Assembly: GCF_047601505.1 (NCBI RefSeq)
Contig: NZ_JASGJD010000001.1
Span: 62,001-126,000 of the forward strand
Length of the DNA stretch: 64,000 bases
Direction: 5' to 3'
From: Cloacibacterium sp047601505
GTDB taxonomy: Bacteria > Bacteroidota > Bacteroidia > Flavobacteriales > Weeksellaceae
In this document: positions 25,909 through 32,648 of the stretch, piece after piece
Layout of the letters: every line of letters begins with the position of its first letter
Position numbering within the stretch: position 1 is the stretch's first letter
Position numbers and translations under genes: made by a program
Notes under the pieces: model-generated
The model's database searches: none
What the model saw: only the letters and a program-made list of their open reading frames with translations
Told to the model about the DNA's origin: nothing

Positions 25909-26529
25909 CTATTTACCGATAAATATTAGCAAATTTCCTACTTTGTATGAAATCTTCACAACATCTTTTTTCGCAAAATTTCTAGTGCCAATTCTGGTTG
26001 TAATATCTAATTCTTCGTTGCGAAGTTCCCAATTTAAACCATCGGTTATTAAATTTTCTACTTTTGGGAAAGGAACCAAAGAAACCATTTTGCCCTCTAC
26101 AGAATTTATTTCAAATTCTTTCGGAATAAAATAATATTGAGAAAGCTCGTCGTAAAAAATAATTTCAATTAATTCTCTAAAGAGAAAAGCGACATGTAAA
26201 TTCCCTAGAAAATGGTCTTGTTCGCCACCACTTCCTCCATACACATCTACTTTTTTAATTCCTTTATTTTTTAAAATATCCAATGCTTTTTGGAAATCTG
26301 TAAAGTTTTGGTCTGGCGTAAATATGAATTTTTCGTGGTAAATATTTTCATCATTACCAGAATGAGAATCAAAATCGCCAGAAATAAAATCGAGTTTATC
26401 TAAAGAAAAATTTTTCTCTTTCAAATAGTGAAAAGCACCATCAGTACAAGCAATTATAGCATAACCTTCTGTGTTGGGAAGATTTTCTGGTGGAGTTCCG
26501 TTGATAAAAAGTATAGCTTTTTCAGACAT
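25909..26529 (-). CDS. Thiamine diphosphokinase
   Basis: The 206-residue enzyme transfers pyrophosphate from ATP to thiamine to give thiamine diphosphate. Diagnostic stretches are ACTDGAFHYL, DFISGDFDSHSG, FTPDQNFTDFQKAL and VDVYGGSGGEQDHFLGNLH. No other thiamine gene is near, so it may use imported thiamine. It overlaps the Vat-like acetyltransferase gene by 8 nt and is the last gene of that operon. Confidence 0.92.
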   Translation of the reverse strand: MSEKAILFINGTPPENLPNTEGYAIIACTDGAFHYLKEKNFSLDKLDFISGDFDSHSGNDENIYHEKFIFTPDQNFTDFQKALDILKNKGIKKVDVYGGSGGEQDHFLGNLHVAFLFRELIEIIFYDELSQYYFIPKEFEINSVEGKMVSLVPFPKVENLITDGLNWELRNEELDITTRIGTRNFAKKDVVKISYKVGNLLIFIGK

Positions 26530-27151
26530 ATTTTTCTAATTTTCCGAGGTCTAAATCGGTAAGATTTTGAACATTTTCAGTAATTTTCTCTATATCCCAA
26601 TTCCACCATTGTAATTTCAAAAGTCTAGAAATAATATCTGGTGAAAATCTTTTTTTAATTTCTTTAGCAGGATTTCCGCCAACAATAGAATAAGGTTCTA
26701 CATCTGAAACTACGGTAGAATTGGTAGCGATAATTGCTCCGTCTCCAATTTTTACACCAGCCATAATGGTGGCGTTGTAGCCAATCCAAACATCATTGCC
26801 AATTTCTATATTTCCTTTATTGGGATAAGTTTTCCCTACCATTGCGCTTTCCCAACCATTTCCAAAAACTGCAAAAGGATAAGTGCTTATGGCATTGCTT
26901 AGATGATTGGCTCCGTTCATGATGAATTTTACATCTGAAGCAATCATACAAAATTTGCCAATAATGAGTTGGTCGCCCGTAAAATCAAAATGATATTTTA
27001 CATTTTTTTCGAAATTATGTACATCTTCGAAATCATCATAATAAGTATAATCGCCAACAATAATGTTAGGATTTTTGATGATGTTTTTCAGAAAACACAA
27101 TCTATCGTAATTTTCTAACGGGAATATAGCGTTTTTATCTGGTCCTTGCAT
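26522..27151 (-). CDS. Vat-like xenobiotic acetyltransferase (hexapeptide repeat, CatB-related)
   Basis: The 209-residue protein is a left-handed beta-helix acetyltransferase. MNGANHLSNAISTYPFAVFG carries the catalytic His of NGANH as in streptogramin A acetyltransferases and CatB/XAT enzymes. The hexapeptide coil IGNDVWIGYNATIMAGVKIG and VVSDVEPYSIVGGNPAKEI follow. The N-terminal part MQGPDKNAIFPLENYDRLCF also resembles Vat proteins. It would acetylate a hydroxyl with acetyl-CoA; whether the natural substrate is an antibiotic is unknown. The start is 27151, 1 nt after the preceding stop; longer frames overlap the upstream gene. Confidence 0.85.
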   Translation of the reverse strand: MQGPDKNAIFPLENYDRLCFLKNIIKNPNIIVGDYTYYDDFEDVHNFEKNVKYHFDFTGDQLIIGKFCMIASDVKFIMNGANHLSNAISTYPFAVFGNGWESAMVGKTYPNKGNIEIGNDVWIGYNATIMAGVKIGDGAIIATNSTVVSDVEPYSIVGGNPAKEIKKRFSPDIISRLLKLQWWNWDIEKITENVQNLTDLDLGKLEKYV

Positions 27152-27152
27152 T

Positions 27153-27728
27153 CTATTTTGCTCTTTCACTTGGATTCCAAAAATCTTCTTTTTCGCCAGA
27201 AATTTTAGAAATATATCTTGCCAAAACAAAAAGATAATCTGATAATCTATTGAGATATTTTATGGGCTCTGGTCTTAATTCTTCGGTTTCTCTAAGGAAA
27301 ACCATGCTTCGTTCTGCTCTTCTGCAAACCGTTCTGCAAACATGAATTGTTGCGGCTGCTTTTCCACCGCTTGGTAAAATAAAGAATTTAAGTGGTTCTA
27401 ATTCTGCATCAAAATCGTCCATCCAACGTTCTAATTCTGTAATTTCTTCTTCAGAAATTAACAAATCTAATCTGCTTTTACCATTTGCCAAAAACATTTT
27501 ATCAGTGGGCGTTGCCGCTTCTGAACCTACGGTAAATAAATCAAACTGAATTTTTTGTAATTGACTTAAAACTTTTTCGTCAGAAATTTCAGCTTTTGCC
27601 AAACCAATGAAAGCATTGAGTTCGTCTAAAGCTCCGTAAGATTCTACTCTTGCAGCAGCTTTAGAAACTCTGGTTCCTCCGTAGAGTGAAGTTTCGCCTT
27701 TATCGCCAGTTTTGGTGTAGATTTTCAT
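27153..27728 (-). CDS. Cob(I)yrinic acid a,c-diamide adenosyltransferase (PduO type)
   Basis: The 191-residue enzyme adenosylates cobalamin using ATP. The N-terminal motif TKTGDKGETSLYGG binds ATP, and HVCRTVCRRAERSMVFL with the catalytic Arg and YLNRLSDYLFVLARY complete the PduO signature. The cell also encodes a B12-dependent radical SAM protein at 9985-11400, but adenosyl-B12 from PduO is usually for isomerases. First gene of the operon with the Vat-like and thiamine kinase genes; these seem unrelated in function. Confidence 0.94.
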   Translation of the reverse strand: MKIYTKTGDKGETSLYGGTRVSKAAARVESYGALDELNAFIGLAKAEISDEKVLSQLQKIQFDLFTVGSEAATPTDKMFLANGKSRLDLLISEEEITELERWMDDFDAELEPLKFFILPSGGKAAATIHVCRTVCRRAERSMVFLRETEELRPEPIKYLNRLSDYLFVLARYISKISGEKEDFWNPSERAK

Positions 27729-27732
27729 AAAA

Positions 27733-27762
27733 TTGATGGATGTTGGAAGTTAGATGATGGAT
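27733..27762. repeat. Degenerate heptamer repeat after lptB
   Basis: Four 7-bp units (TTGATGG, ATGTTGG, AAGTTAG, ATGATGG) lie between lptB and pduO. The units belong to the same family as the perfect array at 28515-28544. Confidence 0.6.
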
Positions 27763-27766
27763 ATTT

Positions 27767-28495
27767 CTAAAATTTTTCAAATCTAAAATTCTCACCAAGA
27801 TAAGCTCTTCTTACATCTGGGTCGTTTGCCAAATCTTCTGGTAAACCTTCTTTCAAAATATTTCCTTCGAACATGATGTAGGTTTTATTGGTAATTGCCA
27901 AAGTTTGTTGTACGTTGTGGTCGGTAATAAGAACTCCAATGTCTTTTTTCACCAAACTTCTAATAATTTTCTGAATATCTTCTACTGCAATTGGGTCGAC
28001 TCCCGCAAAAGGTTCGTCCAAAAGAATAAAATCTGGATCTGTAGCAAGACAACGAGCAATTTCCGTTCTACGTCTTTCTCCACCAGAAAGCAAATCACCA
28101 CGATTTTTACGAACGTGTTCTAGAGAAAATTCTTCAATCAGTTCATTGGTTCTGCGAATTTGCTCTTGTTTAGATTTGTTAGTGAGTTGCAAAACACCTA
28201 AAATATTATCTTCTACAGACAATTTTCTAAAAACAGAAGCTTCTTGCGCCAAATAACCAATCCCTTTTTGTGCACGTTTGTACATTGCATCGTTGGTAAT
28301 TTCTTTTCCGTCAAGCGTAATTTTGCCAGAAGTAGGTTTTACTAATCCCACAATCATATAGAAAGTGGTGGTTTTACCAGCTCCATTTGGACCGAGTAAA
28401 CCTACAATTTCTCCTTTTTTTACTTCTACGGAAACGCCTTTTACTACTTTCTTAGGCCCGTATTCTTTAATTAAATTTTCGCCACGTAAAATCAT
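27767..28495 (-). CDS. lptB: LPS export ABC transporter ATP-binding protein LptB
   Basis: The 242-residue ATPase drives lipopolysaccharide extraction from the inner membrane with LptFG. Walker A is GPNGAGKTTTFYMIVG, followed by the Q-loop YLAQEASVF, signature LLSGGERRRTEIARCLA, Walker B ILLDEPFAGVDPIAV and H-loop ITDHNVQQTL. FAGVDPIAVEDIQ is typical of LptB. Its promoter box ends 5 nt before the ATG, with a heptamer array just upstream. Confidence 0.95.
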   Translation of the reverse strand: MILRGENLIKEYGPKKVVKGVSVEVKKGEIVGLLGPNGAGKTTTFYMIVGLVKPTSGKITLDGKEITNDAMYKRAQKGIGYLAQEASVFRKLSVEDNILGVLQLTNKSKQEQIRRTNELIEEFSLEHVRKNRGDLLSGGERRRTEIARCLATDPDFILLDEPFAGVDPIAVEDIQKIIRSLVKKDIGVLITDHNVQQTLAITNKTYIMFEGNILKEGLPEDLANDPDVRRAYLGENFRFEKF

Positions 28496-28500
28496 AGAGA

Positions 28501-28508
28501 CAAAGATA
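28501..28508 (-). promoter_or_regulatory. lptB promoter, -7 box
   Basis: Minus strand TATCTTTG, exact match, ending 5 nt before the lptB ATG (28495). The -33 position falls inside the heptamer array at 28515-28544. Confidence 0.6.
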
Positions 28509-28514
28509 TGAAAA

Positions 28515-28544
28515 ATGTTGGATGTTGGATGTTGGATGTTGGAT
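28515..28544. repeat. (ATGTTGG)4 tandem heptamer array
   Basis: Four perfect 7-bp units ATGTTGG at 28515-28542 plus a partial fifth (AT). On the lptB strand it reads (CCAACAT)4 and ends 6 nt upstream of the -7 box. Confidence 0.85.
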
Positions 28545-28565
28545 AAGGAAGTTTTTAAATAGCGA

Positions 28566-28611
28566 AACCCTTTCTGCGTTTTTGTGTATGTTTTATAACG
28601 CAGAAAGGGTT
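28566..28611. repeat. 15-bp perfect inverted repeat between lptB and hemB
   Basis: AACCCTTTCTGCGTT (28566-28580) and AACGCAGAAAGGGTT (28597-28611) with a 16-nt loop. There is no T-run after it on either strand, so it is not a classic terminator. Confidence 0.75.
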
Positions 28612-28659
28612 GGTGGTATTTTGAACTATAAGTTATTTTTAGAAAATTAGGCTCTGAAA

Positions 28660-28777
28660 ATCCCTGAACTTGCGCCCCGACTTGAGTGGAGCTCTTTTTG
28701 TTTTTTTTGGTTCTTCGACTTTGCTCAGAATAACAAAAAAAACAAAAAAGCGGGAACGGAAGGCGGATTAAGGCGCC
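28660..28777. repeat. Repeat-like hairpin element at the 3' end of hemB
   Basis: The segment is richer in GC at both ends than its surroundings. TTTTTGTTTTTTTT (28695-28708) pairs with AAAAAAAACAAAAA (28735-28748). The loop holds TTCGACTTTGCTCAGAATAA. It begins directly after the hemB TAG stop. It looks like an inserted short element; on the minus strand it may act as terminator. Confidence 0.55.
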
Positions 28778-29770
28778 CTAGTTATTCAATAAAATAGCAG
28801 CTTCTTTTGCAGCATAAGTAAAAATCATATCTGCACCCGCTCTTTTGATACACGTAAGACTTTCGATAATGGCTTTGTCGTTATCTAACCAACCGTTTTG
28901 CGCAGCAGCTTTCAGCATGGCATATTCTCCGCTTACATTATAAACTGCGATGGGTAAATCTATTTCCTGACGCACTTTTGCTACGATATCTAAATATGGC
29001 AAACCTGGTTTTATCATGATAATATCCGCACCTTCTTCAATATCTTTATAAACTTCGTTTAGCGCTTCTCTAGAATTATGAAAATCCATTTGATAGGTCT
29101 TTTTATCTTTCGGAATTTCTTGTAAATCTTTTGGAGCAGAATCTAAAGCACTTCTGAATGGCCCGTAAAATGAACTTGCGTATTTTGCAGCATAACTTAG
29201 AATTCCCACATTTACATGTCCTGTTTCTTCTAAAGCTTGTCTTATTGCAGCAACTCTACCATCCATCATATCACTTGGTGCAACAACATCTGCACCTGCA
29301 TCTGCATGAGAAACAGACATTCTTGCCAAAGCATCATTGGTAGCGTCGTTGTCTATTTGTCCGTTGGTGATAATTCCGTCGTGTCCGTAAATTGAATAAG
29401 GGTCTAGTGCAACATCTGGCATTACAACCATCTCTGGAACTGCATTTTTAATTTCTCTAATGGTTCTTTGCATAAGACCATCTTTGTTCCAAGCCTCTGT
29501 CCCTAAGTTGTCTTTTAAATCTTCTGAAACTTTCATGTAAAGATTAACTGCTTTAACTCCTAAAGAAAATAATTCTTTACATTCTTTTACCGTTAAATCT
29601 ACTGTTCTACGAAAAATTCCTGGCATTGAAGGAATGGGTTCTTGCGAATTCTCTCCTTCCATTACAAAAATAGGCATTACCAAATCATTAGTGGTAAATA
29701 CTGTTTCTCTTACCAAACTTCTTATGCTTTCGTTGGCACGTAATCTTCTATTTCTTGAAAAAATAATCAT
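28778..29770 (-). CDS. hemB: Porphobilinogen synthase HemB
   Basis: The 330-residue enzyme condenses two 5-aminolevulinate molecules in haem synthesis. Recognisable parts are MPIFVMEGENSQEPIPSMPG, SYAAKYASSFYGPFR with the first active-site Lys, and IMIKPGLPYLDIV with the Schiff-base Lys. At the metal site the sequence is DVALDPYSIYGHDG, with Asp/Ala instead of the cysteines of zinc enzymes, so this is the magnesium-type. The start at 29770 (MIIFSRNRRLRAN) matches HemB N-termini. Promoter at 29800-29807. Confidence 0.96.
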   Translation of the reverse strand: MIIFSRNRRLRANESIRSLVRETVFTTNDLVMPIFVMEGENSQEPIPSMPGIFRRTVDLTVKECKELFSLGVKAVNLYMKVSEDLKDNLGTEAWNKDGLMQRTIREIKNAVPEMVVMPDVALDPYSIYGHDGIITNGQIDNDATNDALARMSVSHADAGADVVAPSDMMDGRVAAIRQALEETGHVNVGILSYAAKYASSFYGPFRSALDSAPKDLQEIPKDKKTYQMDFHNSREALNEVYKDIEEGADIIMIKPGLPYLDIVAKVRQEIDLPIAVYNVSGEYAMLKAAAQNGWLDNDKAIIESLTCIKRAGADMIFTYAAKEAAILLNN

Positions 29771-29799
29771 CTTTGGAATACTATTTGTTTTATACTTTG

Positions 29800-29807
29800 C
29801 AAATTTA
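29800..29807 (-). promoter_or_regulatory. hemB promoter, -7 box
   Basis: Minus strand TAAATTTG, exact match, 29 nt before the hemB start. Confidence 0.6.
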
Positions 29808-29844
29808 GTCAATAAAAACTATTGTATAAATCGTTTATTTTAGA

Positions 29845-29852
29845 TAATTTTG
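29845..29852 (+). promoter_or_regulatory. Promoter of the T9SS-tail mini-protein
   Basis: TAATTTTG, exact match, 19 nt before the ATG at 29872. Divergent from the hemB promoter. Confidence 0.6.
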
Positions 29853-29871
29853 TAACACACTACAAAGTATA

Positions 29872-30228
29872 ATGAAGAAACTTTTATTTTTTGTAACATT
29901 TTCGGTAAGTTTTTTAATGTTTTCGGGCGAAGCTAAAGCCCAAGAAACATTGAGAGAGCCGCTATCTGCATCTCAGAAATCTGATGATGGAGCTTTGGTT
30001 GCTTACCCAAATCCTACAAGAGATTTCATTATAGTAAAAGCTAAAAATCCTTCTTTAAAAGTAAAATCTGTTACCTTCTACTCTATTATCGGGACACAAG
30101 TGTTGGATATTTCTGCAAATTCTAACACCGCCGAATTAAGATTAGACAGACTAAAACCGGGTAAATATCTGATGAAATATACTTTATCTGATAATACTCA
30201 AAAGGTTACTCAAATTGTAAAACAATAA
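29872..30228 (+). CDS. Mini-protein made of signal peptide and T9SS type A sorting domain
   Basis: The 118-residue protein has a signal peptide (MKKLLFFVTFSVSFLMFSGE, cut near AKA) and, after about 20 residues, a complete type A T9SS C-terminal domain: VAYPNPTRDFIIVKA, then VTFYSIIGTQVLDI, LRLDRLKPGKYLMKY and a basic KVTQIVKQ ending. There is no cargo domain between signal and tail. It would be exported by Sec and then cross the outer membrane by type IX secretion. Its role is unknown. It has its own promoter and terminator. Confidence 0.88.
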   Translation: MKKLLFFVTFSVSFLMFSGEAKAQETLREPLSASQKSDDGALVAYPNPTRDFIIVKAKNPSLKVKSVTFYSIIGTQVLDISANSNTAELRLDRLKPGKYLMKYTLSDNTQKVTQIVKQ

Positions 30229-30237
30229 AATTAAAAT

Positions 30238-30264
30238 AAAAACCACCGAAATTTCGGTGGTTTT
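30238..30264. terminator. Bidirectional terminator
   Basis: AAACCACCGAAA and TTTCGGTGGTTT form a perfect palindrome with flanking A and T runs. It serves the T9SS mini-protein gene and the M1 peptidase gene that converge on it. Confidence 0.85.
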
Positions 30265-30276
30265 CTGTTTAACGTC

Positions 30277-32481
30277 TTATTCTTTATTAAAATCAAATTT
30301 CTGACCTCCCTGAGAAAGAACCAACGATTTTTTATCTTTAGCAAACTGAATTTCTAAACCAGCAGCTTCAAAGAGAAACTTATCACTACCATCATAGCTC
30401 AATTCAATCGCTTGTTGATTTCCTGCTTGTCCTACTAATTTATTATTTTCTACTTTAAAAGTAATTTTAATAGGTAGTTGTTTGCTAGAAAACGTGCCTA
30501 CATAATCTTGTAAATTCACTTTTTCTGCGGCAGCTGAAGTTTGCTGAGAAGCTTTCCAAACATTATTTTTCATATCAACATCTGGAATTTTATTTTCTGG
30601 ATCTACAGCTACTTCCTGAATTTCTTTGTTAGAATTTACTTTAAAAGTCCATGTTTTATTTCTTTTCCAAACCTCAATTGGAATTTTAACAGTTTGTGTA
30701 GAAGCATCTTTAAATTTAACTTGTACTGTAGTCGGCATCGGCAATTGTCCTAAATTTTCAACAGTAATATTAGCTCCTTTATTAAAATCACCATCTATAT
30801 ATTTCACTGTTTTCACAGATTGGTCTATTTTCCATTTGTTAAAGAACCAACCTCTCCAAAACCAATTAAGCTCTTCACCAGAAACATTTTCCATGGTATG
30901 GAAAAAATCCCAAGGCGTAGGATGTTTAAAAGCCCATCTATCAATATATGTTCTAAATGCTTTATCAAATTTTTCTGGTCCTAAAATGCTTTCTCTAAGC
31001 ATATACAAGCCTAAACCTGGCTTCATGTATGCCAAAACACCAATACTTCCTTCTTTCATATTATCTGCTCCAGACATTACAGGTTCGGTATTATCATTAA
31101 AGAACATCCCAGAAAACCATGCAACATTTTTTTTACGATAATATTCTCCTTTATTGAAATTTTCGGTAGAAAGTTCATTTATAAAAGTATTAAAACCTTC
31201 GTCCATCCACGCAAAAAGTCTTTCGTTAGAACCTACAATCATAGGAAACCAATTATGCCCGAATTCGTGGTCTGTAACGCCCCAAAGTTCTTCTCCAGCA
31301 GATTGATAATGACAAAAAACAATACCTGGATATTCCATTCCTCCTTCGTTACCAGCTACATTAGTTGCTGCAGGATAAGTATATTCATACCATTTCTTAG
31401 AATTATACTCTATGGAATATTTGGTATATTCTGTAGATCTTCCCCAAGCCTTTTCCCCAGCACTTTCTACAGGATAAGCAGAAATTGCCAAAGATTTTTT
31501 ACCACTTGGCAAATTAATTCTTGCCGCATCAATAATAAAAGCTGGCGAAGATGCCCAAGAAAAATCTCTTGCTTCATTAATTTTGAATTTCCAAGTTTTA
31601 GTACCCGAAGAATTAATTTTAGCTAGCGCAGATTCTGGACGAATCATTACCGTTTTATCGCTATTTTTAGCTTGTTCCCAAGATTTGTTTTCTTCTTTAG
31701 TATAAACTTCATTTGAATTTAACAATTCTCCTGATGCTACCACATAATGATTTGCAGGAACCGTGATATTAGCGGTAATGTTTCCGTATTCTAAATAAAA
31801 TTCTGACGCACCTAAGTAAGGCAAAGTATTCCAACCCATTACATCATCATACACACACATTCTTGGATACCATTGAGCCACAGTGAATATTTTACCGTTT
31901 TTAGTATCCAAAATCCCCATTCTATCAGAACCATATTTTGGTGAGATAAAAGAATATTCTATCTTAATTTTTGCGATTCCTCCGTTAGATTTTAATCCTT
32001 TTGGCAAATCAATCTGCATTCTGGTATCCGTAATGGTATATTGAGCGTCTGTTCCATCAATTTTTACAGATTTTATTTTATATCCTCCATCTAATTCTTC
32101 ACCATGAGTTCCGTTTCTACTTCCTGACATAGGAATTACTGCGTTACCGCGAGAATCTTTCGAGAATAAATTTTGGTCTAATTGCAGCCAAAGAAACCCC
32201 AATTGGTCTGGACTGTTATTGGTGTATGTAATTTCAGAAGTACCTGTAATCTCATTTTTTGCATCATTAAGAGATACATTAAGTACATAATCTGCGGAAT
32301 TTTGCCAGTATTTATGCCCTGGTTGTCCGCTTGCAGACCTCGTTTCTGTACCTGTAGAAGTATAGAAAAATGGCTTGAACGCTTCGTTGTAATCGTACTT
32401 AGGAGCTTCTTGAGCGAAAACTCCTGATGTAAACATAAAAACAGCAATTGCTGTAATTAATTTTGGAAGTTTAAAATTCAT
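30277..32481 (-). CDS. M1 family metallopeptidase, secreted
   Basis: The 734-residue protein starts with a signal peptide (MNFKLPKLITAIAVFMFTSG, cut after VFA). The zinc site is H405EFGH409 with Glu428 18 residues on, exact to HExxH-x18-E. GGMEYPG near 380 is the family's substrate-amine motif. The N-terminal beta domain precedes this and a C-terminal beta domain with SSKQLPIKITFKVENN follows. It removes N-terminal residues from peptides in the periplasm. No T9SS tail. A near-match promoter (minus strand GATATTTG at 32532-32539) lies upstream. Confidence 0.93.
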   Translation of the reverse strand: MNFKLPKLITAIAVFMFTSGVFAQEAPKYDYNEAFKPFFYTSTGTETRSASGQPGHKYWQNSADYVLNVSLNDAKNEITGTSEITYTNNSPDQLGFLWLQLDQNLFSKDSRGNAVIPMSGSRNGTHGEELDGGYKIKSVKIDGTDAQYTITDTRMQIDLPKGLKSNGGIAKIKIEYSFISPKYGSDRMGILDTKNGKIFTVAQWYPRMCVYDDVMGWNTLPYLGASEFYLEYGNITANITVPANHYVVASGELLNSNEVYTKEENKSWEQAKNSDKTVMIRPESALAKINSSGTKTWKFKINEARDFSWASSPAFIIDAARINLPSGKKSLAISAYPVESAGEKAWGRSTEYTKYSIEYNSKKWYEYTYPAATNVAGNEGGMEYPGIVFCHYQSAGEELWGVTDHEFGHNWFPMIVGSNERLFAWMDEGFNTFINELSTENFNKGEYYRKKNVAWFSGMFFNDNTEPVMSGADNMKEGSIGVLAYMKPGLGLYMLRESILGPEKFDKAFRTYIDRWAFKHPTPWDFFHTMENVSGEELNWFWRGWFFNKWKIDQSVKTVKYIDGDFNKGANITVENLGQLPMPTTVQVKFKDASTQTVKIPIEVWKRNKTWTFKVNSNKEIQEVAVDPENKIPDVDMKNNVWKASQQTSAAAEKVNLQDYVGTFSSKQLPIKITFKVENNKLVGQAGNQQAIELSYDGSDKFLFEAAGLEIQFAKDKKSLVLSQGGQKFDFNKE

Positions 32482-32648
32482 CGAAAAAAATCTTTTTTTT
32501 AGTATTGGTAGTGAAGATTAGCTTTATTGTTACAAATATCTAAAAGAAATTTCATTTTTTAATGAAACCTCCTTCTAAAATTTACCATTTTAAACTAATT
32601 TTAATCTTTTATTTCAAGAGAAACCCCTTTAGAAAAAAGAATTTTTAT

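Noticed and set aside
32532..32539. Possible M1 peptidase promoter (minus strand GATATTTG)
   Set aside because: One base off the consensus at the first T; mentioned with the gene but not listed as a feature.
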